Assembly: GCA_947561585.1 (NCBI GenBank)
Contig: CANNZV010001064.1
Coordinates: 50,130 to 114,129 of the forward strand
DNA length: 64,000 nt
From: Caprella mutica
Taxonomy: Eukaryota > Arthropoda > Malacostraca > Amphipoda > Caprellidae
Reading direction: 5' to 3'
Made by a program: the position numbers and the translations under genes
Shown here: in pieces, positions 1 through 12,600 of the stretch
How the letters are laid out: every line of letters begins with the position of its first letter
How positions within the stretch are numbered: position 1 is the first letter of the stretch
The notes under the pieces: model-generated
The model's database searches: none
What the model was told of the DNA's origin: nothing
The model's input: only the letters and a program-made list of their open reading frames with translations

Positions 1-1
1 G

Positions 2-160
2 GTGCGGTGCCACGTGGCTCTGGTTTGCAATTCAGCGAACGCGTCGGGCCGTGTCAACTGCTCCGTACGCGACTTGAATTCTCATTGTGAAGCAATAAAA
101 TGCATTTGTAGAGATGAATTTGAGGAGAGAAAGGTCTGTCCTTTTGAAAGAAAAGGATAG
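2..160 (+). CDS. Possible terminal exon of a cysteine-rich extracellular protein (partial)
   Basis: A 52-codon open frame enters from the left edge and stops at TAG 158-160. It is much richer in GC than the DNA after it. It encodes seven cysteines, including a C-x-C step (CEAIKCICRDEFEE), and two N-glycosylation sequons (NAS, NCS), which suits a secreted or membrane ectodomain. The spacing loosely recalls EB or EGF-like modules, but I cannot name the family. An AATAAA follows at 206-211, as expected for a last exon. No start or upstream splice site is visible, so this rests on composition and the cysteine pattern only; it could be chance. Confidence 0.4.
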   Translation: MRCHVALVCNSANASGRVNCSVRDLNSHCEAIKCICRDEFEERKVCPFERKG

Positions 161-1002
161 ATGGGAGAAGATTTGAAAAATAAAGGAAAATCAAGATGAA
201 TTAAAAATAAAATTGGATTTACAAAAATACTCAATCAAAAATCATGATAAAATACAGAAGAAACGGAAAAACTTGCCATTTAATAGAAATATTCACAAAA
301 CTACGTTAAAGAATTGAAAAATTAGAGAAAATAAAGATTGATAAGAATCTAAAAAAACAAATAATGATAAAATATTAGTTGAAACAAATAATGATAAAAT
401 ATTAGTTGACACAAGGAATGATAAAATATTAGTTGAAACAAATAATGATAAAATATTAGTTGACACAAGGAATGATAAAATATTAGTTGAACCAAGGAAT
501 GATAGAAAATTAGTAATTGAAACAAGGTATGGCAAAATGTTAGACACGGCATGAAAAGAAAGTTTCAGTTGTAACATATTATTTTAATCAATAATTCAGT
601 GTGCTTACTGTGCTATCTTCACAAACATTGCTGTTACTTCCTCCAAACATGTCTAATGGTATTAATTCAACCAAACGGCTCATCACAAAAGGACCGACAC
701 CGTGTAATTTTTCACTCATTCCACTGCCTGTCTGTATATCCCTACCCTTTGTCTGTTGTCCCCTCGTCCTTTGTTGTCCTCTTTTGTTGGTCCTATCCAG
801 AACACTAAAAGAGAACCCCTACTGGTCTAAAGGTCCCTTGGACCCCTGCTAGTTGATCGGGGAAAGTGTTTTGCGTATCGCTTACATCGGTAACGATATC
901 TCAGCGTTAAAATATCGTCAATGATTGATAATATCTACAAATTTAATATTTTTATCTGTTTTATTTAAATCTTAATATGGAGACACGTCAAAAAATAATA
1001 TC
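161..1002. other. Intergenic AT-rich DNA, no gene seen
   Basis: Apart from the 27-bp array at 355-520, this stretch is AT-rich spacer. 600-870 is less AT-rich and open for about 80 codons in two frames, but it shows no splice sites, codon bias or recognisable motif. Confidence 0.6.
355..520. repeat. 27-bp minisatellite, about 6 copies
   Basis: The unit is centred on AATGATAAAATATTAGTTGA. The 27-bp period is divisible by three, so it keeps overlapping minus-strand frames open as nine-residue repeats; those frames are artefacts. Confidence 0.85.
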
Positions 1003-1199
1003 AGGCTAAGTTCTGAATTATTGGACAGTCCCACCTTTTCGATCAACTACATGTATTTTGACATTTTAATTCGTATCCATGATACATTCATGTAACATGG
1101 ATACCAATATAATAAAATAAAAGGGTGAAAAATAATAGTTATACATTCTTTCCTATATGATCGAATATGTGGAACTGTCCGATAACTTTGTAGTTACCC
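1003..1199. mobile_element. Inverted-repeat MITE, family A (copy 1)
   Basis: Imperfect terminal inverted repeats (left TTATTGGACAGTCCCACC, right GTGGAACTGTCCGATAA) surround a core with an ATCCATGATAC palindrome. Related copies lie at 5521-5668, 10695-10912, 25944-26100, 33207-33352 and 55106-55300. Confidence 0.7.
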
Positions 1200-1435
1200 A
1201 ATTATGAAAAATTAAGCGTGATAATAAATATCAGTTGTTTAGCATTTTTTTTACTTGATTTTCAAAATTATAAAATTGGCAAATATAAAATAAAATATGA
1301 TACAATAAATATATTTGGCAATTGTTATGAAGCGAACGATTATGAAGTGATTAATGAATATTATTTAGAAAATGATCAAACAGTAATGGGTTTAGATATA
1401 GATAAGTAATGAAAGTACATATGTAAAGATGAGTC

Positions 1436-1850
1436 AAGTGAATAATAAGCATGATTCACATCAATTATGAGTCACATCAAGCATGACTCATACCAATTAT
1501 GGCTCACATGACTCACATCAAGCATGACTCATATCAATTATGGCTCACAGGACTCATATCAAGCATGACTCACAGGACTCACATCAAGCATGACTCACAT
1601 GACTCACATCAAGCATGACTCATATCAATTATGGCTCACAGGACTCATATCAAGCATGACTCACATCAAGCATGACTCACATCAAGCAGGACTCATATCA
1701 ATTATGGCTCACATGACTCACATCAAGCATGACTCACATGAATCACATCAAGCATGACTCACATGACTCACATCAAGCATGACTCACAATAAGGTGTAAA
1801 AGTGACTCAGTACATGAATACATGCTTATTGTGACTCAGAAAAAAAAGTT
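1436..1850. repeat. 16-bp CATCAAGCATGACTCA array with inverted ends
   Basis: About 20 imperfect units of CATCAAGCATGACTCA, some shortened to CATGACTCA. The two edges are inverted (left TGAGTCAAGTGAATAATAAG, right CTTATTGTGACTCA), so the whole stretch may be a foldback-type element rather than a plain satellite. Confidence 0.8.
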
Positions 1851-2079
1851 AAATATTTTACTATTTTCAATTGCAATCATTTCACCTTTTCTTAGCTGTG
1901 TACTACCCAGAAGAATGTAATATTATCAACCAATTTGCTTTTCAAATTTTTGTTTGAATGAAATTATTTTTTTTCAAATTTGAACAGGAAAAGTTTTTCA
2001 ATTTTTTTTTATATAAAAATTCATCTCAAAACTTATGTTTAAACTTTATTAACTATACAATATACATAGCAATATACAT

Positions 2080-2395
2080 CACCCCCACTGTGACTATTCA
2101 CCCCCACTGTGACTATTCACCCCCACTGTGACTATTCACCCCCACTGTGACTATTCACCCCCACTGTGACTATTCACCCCCACTGTGACTATTAACCCCC
2201 ACTGTGACTATTCACCCCCACTGTGACTATTCACCCCCACTGTGACTATTCACCCCCACTGTGACTATTCACCCCCACTGTGAATATTCACCCCACTGTG
2301 ACTATTCACCCCCACTGTGACTATTCAACCCCTACTAAAACTATTCACCCATCCACCTTCCCCACCCTATGACTATTCACCCCCACTATGACTCA
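2080..2395. repeat. 19-bp CACCCCCACTGTGACTATT array, about 15 copies
   Basis: Nearly perfect 19-bp units that decay towards the right, followed by C-rich low-complexity DNA to about 2560. No gene is seen. Confidence 0.9.
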
Positions 2396-2577
2396 TACCG
2401 TAACAAAATGTCATTAATTCCCCCATGGAAAGATTTCCCCCACCCCCTATCTCCTCCCCCTCTCTGGGGACTGATGCCTATTAAGGGGCCTGTTAACACC
2501 CCTTCACGGGGGGGGAGTGATTTTAACCCCCATTCGTGATCTCCCCCACCCTAGCCAGATAATCTCATTTTTATGGT

Positions 2578-4095
2578 ACACTGAGTATAATAGCACAAAC
2601 GTTTAGTGCGACCTAAAACTCCATTTAATGCGACCAATATGATTTATTTAATGTTATCTAAAATATATTTAATGCTACAATATGATAAATTAAATATTTT
2701 TCTAAAATCCATTTAATGCGACCACATTCACTCAATAATTATTTCCCAATTCGAATTTTTCATATAAATTCATATTAATATGGCCGCATTAAAATAATAT
2801 GCATAGCCATGTTCAAATTGATTTATACCTATTTGAACGTAAATTAAATTAATATGAAGGACCGTATTAGAAGAGTGTTATAAGCAGGAAGCATCAATAT
2901 TATGGTGACCGGTCCATTCGCCGAAAATAATTCGCCGCATACACATTCGCCGAAAACAAGCCGCACGACACATTCACCGAAAACACTTTCGCCGCACGAC
3001 ACATTCTTCGAAAACACATTCGCCGCACGACACATTCTTCGAAAACACATTCGCCGAAAACACATTCGCCGAAAACACATTCGCCGAAAATTCACCGAAA
3101 ACACATTCGCCGCACGACACATTCGTCGAAATTTTTTTTTGATTATTTAAAAAGGTAAACAAATTTATCTCATTTGTCTAAATGAAATTACATATAGATG
3201 AACTTACATATAAGTGAATAAATGAATAAATTACTTTACAATATTCTACATAATTATTGGTTAAACTTTATGGTATTCACGATAACTTAATTAATTAACT
3301 CATTGCTGCCTTATTTGTGTCAGTTTATTAACTATATGTTAATCCTATTTTCTGTGTACAATTATCAGTTACAAAAGAATTTTTTTCGTGTTAGTCTCAC
3401 TTTATTTTAATCCTTCTATATACATTGTAGAATCAGTCCGCTACTAACTGTGTGTCGCTAGAGAAGCCTTCACTATACAGGGTGACCCAAAAAAAAGTTT
3501 ACTAACTTTAAATTCGTATATTTCAACAACTATTGAAGGTACAGTTAAAACAGATTTATTTGTAGGTTTTGAGGATATTCATATAACTATTTCCTTTATG
3601 AAATATTAATAATATGGAGAAATGTAGTCAAAAACAATTTTGTCCAGCAAGGCCTTTTAGAATATAGAAAAGTTTATGTTAAAATAAATGGATTAAATAT
3701 TCATTATTTAATAAATACTACTAAATTTAATTAGAAACTTTTATAATGAGACTAAGAATAAGCATTTATATGGCAATAAAACAAGACAATTAATTACCTT
3801 TTACTTTATAGTTAATAAAAAATTTGATCAATTTTAAATAATCATTTAACACAAGATGTTCAATAAACTTAAATTTTTGTAGAAAACCTTAGTCTGCAAA
3901 AATTGTCATTTTTTCGGCGAATGTGTCATGCGGCGAATGTGTCGAGCGACGAATGTGTCATGCGGCGAATGTGTCGAGCGACGAATGTGTCTTGCGGCGA
4001 ATGTGTTTTCGGCGAATTGACCTAGAACCAATATTATATACATGGTCGTATTAAAGTATTTAAACTGGTCGTATTAATGTGATTGTGATAATGTA
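2578..4095. mobile_element. Outer foldback-type element with degenerate repeated ends
   Basis: The left side repeats TTTAATGCGACC several times (2600-2725). The right side has the inverse, GGTCGTATTAAAG and GGTCGTATTAATG (4043-4080). Between them sits another inverted-repeat element, 2896-4036. No coding sequence is visible, so this is non-autonomous or decayed. Confidence 0.5.
2896..4036. mobile_element. Foldback-type element with minisatellite inverted ends
   Basis: The left arm (2910-3130) is a tandem array of 15-16 bp units, ACACATTCGCCGAAA and CGCCGCACGACACATT. The right arm (3912-4016) is the same array inverted (TTTTCGGCGAATGTGT, GCGGCGAATGTGTC). The outermost bases also match in inverse: ATATTATGGTGACCGGTCC on the left, GACCTAGAACCAATATTAT on the right. 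Long inverted repeats made of short tandem units are the hallmark of Foldback/Galileo-like elements. The interior is AT-rich and non-coding, with a mariner-type end (ACAGGGTGACCCA) at 3479. Confidence 0.75.
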
Positions 4096-4099
4096 ATTT

Positions 4100-6000
4100 T
4101 GACATTGCGATTTAGTTAAATAGTGAAAATCTTTAGTCAAACAATGGGTTAGATGGTAGGTACGTGCCACAGCTACGTACTCGTGGAATTAACTTTATAG
4201 CCATTTGTTACGCTTTCCAACTTATTGAGGAAAAGGAAGAATAACAGCGATATGAAAGAGAGGAAATGAATGCAGGATGAAAATAAATAAAATGCCTAAT
4301 ATTTAATTTAACATCCTTAGAGAAGATTATTGTGGGACCATAGAAGATTATGAAATCGTCCGACAACTCGGTATCTACTCTAAAAATTAGATTTTTTTAG
4401 AACTAGCTAATTTTCCAATGGATAATCTTCAATTTGATTTTTATAAATATTTGTATACCTCTTATGTGAAACATTATTCTACACTGTTAAGGCCAATATA
4501 AACCAAGTGTCGCTCACAGCTCCCTCTAGCGGCTCTATAATACACTAGGCACACAACACCACGTGCGCGGTGTGAACTTGATCTCAAAGTACGCGCCCTG
4601 GTCATGTTTGGGCAATAAATAAGTACTTACTTAAACATATTTGATGTAAAATTAAATAGAAAGGGAATTAATAGAAGGGGTGTGAAATAGAATATTGGAT
4701 ATAAATAATAAATAACATAAATACCACTATTATATTTCAGTTGGATTATAAGTATATATATATGTATCCTTAAACTATGTTTTTTTAAGTTTTGATATTG
4801 GTTATTTTCTACTGATTTAATTACGAGTTTTGATTTCTATGCCAATTATTTAAGTCATTTAAAGAAGAATAGAATAGTATAATTATTATTCAGTCTAATA
4901 ATTTAATAAAATCGTAAGAAATGTATTTTTGTTTCTAATGAGATGGTCCCTAGAAGCAAATTGTAGATGTGGTCCCATTACGGGATTGGGACATCAAAAA
5001 GGAAAATGGGGCAATCGGAAAATTGTGTAGAAATGTATCGTCCTGAAAACAATTTACTCAAATCAGCTATGAGTAATTCAATTAATTTAATTCTCTCATT
5101 TCTATCATAAGGAAAAACATTTCCTTATCAAAAAAAAAAGACTATTGTTAAAAAGCTGAATTGTTAACAATTAATGAAATAAAATAAATTACATTGCTAA
5201 AGTTCCAGTTGATTGAAATTTTACATGTATAACTTAAAATTCGTGCAAAATGAAGATAGGATGCATTTAAAATAGTTCTAGGTTCAAATGCAGCCTAAAT
5301 ATTTTCTATAAGTGTAAAATTTTCTATGAAAAATGTTAGCGGACAGACTGAATCATTTCTATTTTTTCATTCGGGTGAACAGAAATTCAGATGATGTTTC
5401 AAATGGTGAAACCGAATGGGTTTGATACTGAATCTCCAATTAAAGATATTGAATAATTACTGGATTCAATTGTTTTTGCCACTGACTCGAACTTTAATGT
5501 TGAAAATATATGATATCATTTAAGCCGGATGTTTCAAATTATCAAAGGGTTCTACATTTTCGATCATATGAGAATAAATTATATAATATTAGTTGCTAAA
5601 ATATAAGTTACATAATAATATTTTTTCTTATATGAACGACCGTTGATAATTTGAAACTTGTCCTACAATACTTTTGTATCAACTAATAATTTCTCTTAAT
5701 TTCTATTACTTTCAATTCTAAAAATTCTAAACATTTGAGTTTAATTATTCACAAAATAGAAAATATTCTATATAATTTAATTTATCTATTCTTCATTATT
5801 TGTGACTAATATGGAATTGATTAAAAATTATATTTATTATAAGTTTATTTAATTAAAACAGTCTAGCTACAATATAAAATACTATAATAAGGCTTACAAA
5901 GATATTATATAATTGTATATAATAGGTTTTTTGGCGGTTTATATCGAGTTATTATTGAGCACTTTTAAATTTTCTTATCAAGATATTGTCTAATTATTAA
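4100..6000. other. Intergenic AT-rich DNA with MITE remnants, no gene seen
   Basis: Holds a family A hairpin at 5521-5668 (ends TTTCAAATTATCAAAGGGTT and the inverse near 5645-5663) and a fragment near 4330 with GGGACCATAGAAGATTA, seen again in the hairpins at 15147, 55566 and 59856. No supported reading frame. Confidence 0.6.
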
Positions 6001-6004
6001 ATTA

Positions 6005-6010
6005 TTTATT
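6005..6010 (-). terminator. Candidate polyadenylation signal of the cadherin gene
   Basis: AATAAA on the minus strand, about 600 nt past the stop codon. The 3' UTR would include 6285-6330, a segment that recurs at 29965-29999 and is probably transposon-derived. Other signals further down are possible. Confidence 0.35.
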
Positions 6011-6609
6011 TAAAAACGTATATGAGGAAAGGGGTACCATAAACAAAGTCAAACACAGCTACCGATATTCGGAGGCGATGCTCATGGAAGAAGAAAAGCT
6101 ACTGAAAGGAAGAGGTCATAATAAATGAAGCCTACAAGCCAACCTAACACAAAATATAAGACCTCGTAGTTGAAGAGCATAACCCTAGCGCTATCCTCTA
6201 AAACTGCAAGTAGCGTTAAAAACCTTAAATTGTGGAATAAAAATACATAATCCAATTTACAACAGTTCAAAGTTCAAGGACACCACCCCCCTTCTCTTCC
6301 ATTCACCACAGACAGTTTCAGGATAGAGCCCCTGTGATTCAACATATGAGAAACAATATAGTTCACTATTAGCTAATATTTATACAAATTTATATATAAT
6401 ATATTTACAACAGCATATACAAAGAATAAGGTCTCTTGCTTATGATTTCATCATAATTAAAATCATTAATATTAGTTGATGCATTATAACAATAAAAATA
6501 TATCTTAAAATCCAACATGGGATTTAATTTAAAAAATGTAATAATGACGTCAATGAGCGACTGAGAGTATCTGCAGATTCTTAACATTAGTCTAAATATT
6601 CTTTTAAAA

Positions 6610-9600
6610 CTATATTAGTTCTGCGACCATAATAGGTTCTCCTCTCTCGTTGGTCCTGAAATTTGGTTCCAGTTCCCTAGGTTCATTGGGTAAAGGTCTG
6701 GACGCAATATCCGAAGACTGTAACTCTTGTGAAGCCTGGAAAGTAGACCCAGTGAATTCTAGTCCGTCCATCATACGATTCAGACCAGTACGAGGAGTTT
6801 GAACACCCGGGACTTTCGGTCCGCCATTTGCATTAGGTAGGTCCCCGCCCCTTCGAAGATGCTCCAAAGTGGAGTAATAGTCATAGTTAACCCCTTCTTC
6901 TGCGGCAAGGTTTCGTAGTTGCATGGAGCGAATGGTTCCACCGTGGCTCTTGGCTATCGTGGCATAGGCATTGCTATCTCCGTCAGCATGATGGCCTCCA
7001 TCAGGTCTCCAGTCTGGATCCATTGATATACCGGCTCCGTGAGATGAGAATTCGCTCATGACTCCTGAAGGAACCGTTGGGTCAAATTCACTCATGACAT
7101 GCATGGACAGCTCTTGTTCTTCGTATCTCTTCAGTTGCTGTTCTAACCACAGTGGATTTTCCGTCTTGTTTAGCCCGATGTCATCCTCTATGCCTCTCTT
7201 CACTAGATTTTCCGTTGACTTAGCAATTGGAGTCATGGCCCAGTATCTGGAATGAAAAGAACTAAATTATGCTAGTATCACTAGCTTTCCAAAAACCTAA
7301 TAACTTACGAAGAGCATTTATTTATAGGTAATACGTTTACAGAATTAAAAGTTCATTATTCCTGTCATGGTGATGATTATAAATCATTCTATTCGAAAGC
7401 TTGAAACATGAAAAAACTATGAACGTTGAGTTGAAAAAACCTTCAACGTTGAGCTTAAAAAACCTCTTGATACTACGAATAAAAGTTAACCGATCATGAC
7501 GAGTTGAATTGATATTCATATATTAATATTAAAGCTTCATCCAATTCTGAATAATGAACTTCGCAGGTGTATTTCAAATATTTTAATAGATATAGAGAAA
7601 TAGATAATTAATTACCTCAGACAGCAACAAACGACGCAGAAGCTCACTGATCCGATGAAAAGCACAACAAGTAGTGCGATAAGTCCGGCAAGTCTCACAT
7701 CAATAACAGTAGGAGTGGTTGTCTGAAGAGCAGGATAGACATTGTGAACTTTGAAGTTTTGACCAGGAGCTGTGAGTTTGTCATAACCAGTGTCCATTGA
7801 CCTGAGTACTCTATCAACAGGCATAACATGTCCAGTAGAATTGACAACATGGACTAGCAAGTCAGTCCAAGAAGTATCCACAGTATTGTCATCTTTGGTG
7901 TGGTATCTTATTTCATCGATGACAGCGTTACCTGAAGAGACTTTGGACAATGCTTCTGCAATCTCATCCTGCAGTGGAATAACTTCCATTGGAGGTTGAA
8001 GAAGCACTACCCGTACCAATTCATCACCATTCCACACCCAGACGTGGACACTAGTCTTTGCCACTCTGTTCGGTGGGGCCATTTCCCTAGCTTCAATATC
8101 AAGTCTGAACCGATGTTCTTTGTATTGAGTCATTAAAACGTCTGTAACAAGCCGACCACTGCTCTCAACTTTGAATGGTGCTGGAACTAGGGCTCCAATA
8201 CTCTTACTAGATCCTGGTTTGTAGAGGTTAGCCCTAGTTATGGAGTAGATTAAGGATCCGTTGATGCCGAAGTCCCCGTCAAAAGCCTGGACAGTTCGAA
8301 CTAGCTCGTCTATCTCAGCTGAGGCGGACACGCCAGCATAATATTCCTTCTTGGGGAAGACTGGTGGGGAATCATTCTCGTCGGTTACAGCGATGTTGAC
8401 ATGGGCGAGGGACTTTAAAGAGTGGTTGTCCGATGCTTCTTCTATAGCCTTCAAAGCAGCTTCTTCCACCGGTTGGAGCAGAGTGGGGGAATTCGTAGCA
8501 ATCACTTTGAGATTGTAATCACTCTGCTCCTCTCTGAAAGGGTATACCAATTGATTAACAATGTAAATACCAGACACTTACAGTACTGGGAAAGCGTGTA
8601 TTAATATAGCCCATGAACCTATGTCACTATTAGAAATTTCTTCCCGACTAAAACGATATTCCTTTTACACATTATCCTTGGTTTCGTATATTTCAACCAA
8701 TATTCAATCTCATATTCTTTTTAAATAAAATTTAAAAATTCTTTAAAAGCCTCATCACTTTACCTGTCCAATGACACAGAGCTGTAAATGAATCCGTACA
8801 CCTTGTCCACATAGAAGCTAGAGTTAGCTTCGTTTGTCTTCAGGAGGTGGTAGTAAATTTGGGCGTTAGAATCGGCATCGGAATCAACTGCGGTCACGCG
8901 GCCTGTTTGGAATAATCATACTGGTAAAAAAACATTTCTATTTAAAAAAAAACTGTACGTATAGAAATCGAAAATGTTTGTTTTTTACTATTAGATATGA
9001 TTTTGAACAGTTATTTATAGCTAGTTAAAATTTTAATCAAGAAGGTAGATATATTATTTTCTTTAGCTTATGTACTTAACAGTAGATAATTTTTTTTAAA
9101 CTAATCTAAGGTTTAAAAAGGTGAGAAAATATAAAGAAAATAAGTGTAAAATATTCGATTCCCTCAAATATTCCTAAAACTCACCAATTTTGGTATGGGG
9201 ATCTTTGTTCTCTCCAATGGTGAAGCTGTAGGTGGCCATTTTCCGTTCACCATGCAGTGGTGATGCATTGGTGAACTGAGGAAGGTGATCATCCTCATCC
9301 TTCACCAAAATGGTGAGCACACGGAGAGTTTCGTAGGAGATTGGGGAGCCAGCATCTTTTGCAACCAGAACCAGCTGCAAATAGGATATCGCGATATGAA
9401 TTAGAAATATTTAGAGTAAATTAGTTGATAAAAAACGAAATATGATGGAAAAATATTGTCTTTTTAAACAAAACAAAAGAATACCTAAACCAGTAATAAA
9501 AAATATTATTCAGAAATAAATAATTATTTTGGTCATAAATGAATATATTTTTATTAATATTTTTCTTTATATACAGCTAAATGTGATTTTTCATAAACAA

Positions 9601-12600
9601 ATATTTTTATAAAGATATTTAAGTTTGAAATATGTTTGGTTTTATGAAGATAAAAAGAGCTAGTTAGTAGAACTTCAACATAATAATTATGTAACATGCC
9701 AAACTACCAATTGTATAAAAGTAATGTATTTTCACAACCCAAGCCCTACAGCATATGTTTTTATTTTCTATTTGTTGATATAATTTTGATACATTCAGCC
9801 AGGTAGCTAGGTAGGTTATATATTTTGAGATTGATTGATTCTACTTCGACTTTTTCAGCTGCTTGTTTTTCGTTACTATATTAACAAAAGACACATAATA
9901 AGCAATAAATCTCTCCTCACCTCATATTTACTAATCTCCTCCCTATCCAGACTCCTCTTAGTTAGGAGTTTACCGGTGGAGGAGTCGATGGAGAACTCCT
10001 CCGTCTCCTGCACGTTTGCATCCCCCACTCGGAGGTGGTAGTGGACCAACCCATTGGGGCCTATGTCCTCGTCAGTAGCAACGACCTGAACCACTTCAGT
10101 CACTGCAGGACCATTCTGAGGAAAAAAAAATTGAAGAAAAATTTTAGTGTCAATTTTTTTCCAGTCTCTATTTTCAAAATATTTTGGGTTGAAAGGATCA
10201 AGTTTTTCCAATAAAAACAAGAGAAAAAAAAATAATCATAAATTACATTTTCTTATGTAGCTAAAAATACAATATAACATAAGAAATTGTTTACAATTAA
10301 AACCTATTGATTTAAGATTCAATAGCAATATTTTTTAGAATTTCTTCCACAAAATTACTGTCTATAAACGAATCAAATTGTATATCCTCGTACCTCTGGC
10401 ACTTGAATGGTGATATTAGCTTTATCTGGTGAGATGTAGCGAGGCTTGTGTTGATTCTGAGGCAACAGATTGACTCTGACAGTTGCCTTACCAGATGATC
10501 TACCAGTACCATTTCTGTCAGTTGCCACCACACTAAAGGTGTGGAAGTCAACAGGTGGCACAGTAGAGGATTTCTGCTGACGGACTAAAGGTTTGGCAGG
10601 ATAGAGAATGCCAGAGGATCGGTCCAGGCGGAAGTTATCTGTTGATGAATGACGTGATAGGTACATTAAACAGATTTAATAAGTAAGGTAGGGTAAGATA
10701 CAAACTGTCGGACGGTTCCACATCTTCGGTCATATAAGAAAAGAAATATAAAATAATTGTTATTTATCTTCTAATTTAGCAAATTGGTATCCATAATACA
10801 TGTACCTAGGTATCATGGATACCAATAAAAGTAAAATAATCATTATTATATATAATTTTATTGCATGATTGAAGATGAGAAGCTGTCCAATAATTTGTAA
10901 ATTTACCTACCATTATAAAATGTACTTCTATAAACTTAAAGAGGAATTAAACAATGTTTTCAAGACCGCATTCTCCTACCTTGTTCCTCCACAATCTCAT
11001 ATCCCCCACCTTGTTCCTCCACAATCTCATATCCCCCACCTTGTTCCTCCACAATCTTATATCCCCACCTTGTTCCTCCACAATCTCATATCCCTCACCT
11101 TGTTCCTCCACAGTCTCATATCCCTCACCTTGTTCCTCCACAATCTCATAAGCAATGAGAGCATTCTCCCCCAAGTCTTCATCAATGGCTGTCAGTTGGA
11201 GAATCGGAGCGGGGGGTATTAGCGGTAAGTTCTCCACCACAGAAGCGGTATACTCCGTCAGGCTGAAGACAGGGGCATGATCGTTGATGTCCTCTATAGT
11301 GATGGAGAGGGGGACACTGGCCTGTCTCTTGGTGTCCCCTGGGGGTGCATCATCAGTAGCCACTACCCTCAGGTTAATGTTGTCCTGACTTTCTCTGTCT
11401 AATATTGGAGCAGTACCGGCAACAGTCACTACTCCTTCTGTAGATATACTGAAGTAAGGAGAGCCTGAACCTGAAAGAAAACCGTTACAATAAGGTAATC
11501 TTCATAGTTTAAAGGTCCCCTCCAAGCAAATTTTTTTATTGCTTAAATCAACGAGGCTAATGTTTATTATTATTTTACTGCAAACCCCATCAAATTTGAT
11601 AGCATATTTTAGATTTTATATGCTTTTAAATATCTTTATAATCCAAACTCTACAAAACCTACTTTACTTCCGACTTTCTAATTTTCAGTCTGAAGAAGAA
11701 GAATGTACACCATTTGTTTTGATTGTCAACTAGGTATTTGGTTTAATAAATATATTTATTATTCGTTTAAAGGTTTAAATTTGGATAAACTTATTATAGA
11801 AACGTTTATATACTTTTAGAAACAATTAATATCTTAAAAGAAGGCCAAAAACGCATTGTTTGTTTAAAAATCTAAATTTGAAATCAAAACAAAGAGTGTA
11901 CAATCTTCTTTCTCAGGGTCAGGTTGGAGATTCGCTCGATTGTTGCTCACAGAGTATTAAAATACTTTAAAAGCAAATAATTAAATATATACTGAACCGA
12001 ATTGTATGCGGTTTGCGGGATAATGATCGTAAACCTTAGTTCTATAATATTATGTAATAAACTCATTTTTTCCCGGAGCCTGGAGAGGACCTTTAAGATA
12101 AGCTAGTTACTTAACTACGGTCTCTATCTAGATACATTTTACTAATTTCTAATCATTACTCAACTATAAAATTGGCAGGCCAGGTAGAAATATAGGGTGT
12201 TCAATAATAAAGTTACGCATATTTCACAGTGTATTAAGATAACGGCGACATTGTACTGTTTTGATCTATCTGTAGAATGATCATAAATGAAGAATGAGAT
12301 CTAAGGCATGAAAAAAAATTGATATTTTTAATATATTCTCCATTTGCATCAAAAACTTTCTGAAGACGTTTGAAAAATAAAAAACAAGAGGCACGAACGA
12401 TTTTTTGTGGATTTTCCCCACATTTTGAAGTTAATTTTCTTCTTCAAAGCTTCCAAATTACGTAAAAAATTGGACTGTAAGATTGACCACAAAATGTAGT
12501 TCAAAAGATTCAAGGCTTCTGATAGCGGAGGCCATTCTTCTTGCGAAATGAATCTTGGATCATTAGATGCCATCAAGTTCTCAAGTCTTCTTTTGCCCGA

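Noticed and set aside
599..852. Two overlapping plus-strand frames of 69 and 83 codons
   Set aside because: Neither shows codon bias, domain features or exon borders.
2844..3162. Frames rich in CFRRM and ENTFAARH
   Set aside because: Products of the 15-16 bp units in the foldback arm, not genes.
6082..6270. 62-codon hydrophobic minus-strand frame
   Set aside because: Lies in the probable 3' UTR of the cadherin gene; no supporting signal for a separate protein.
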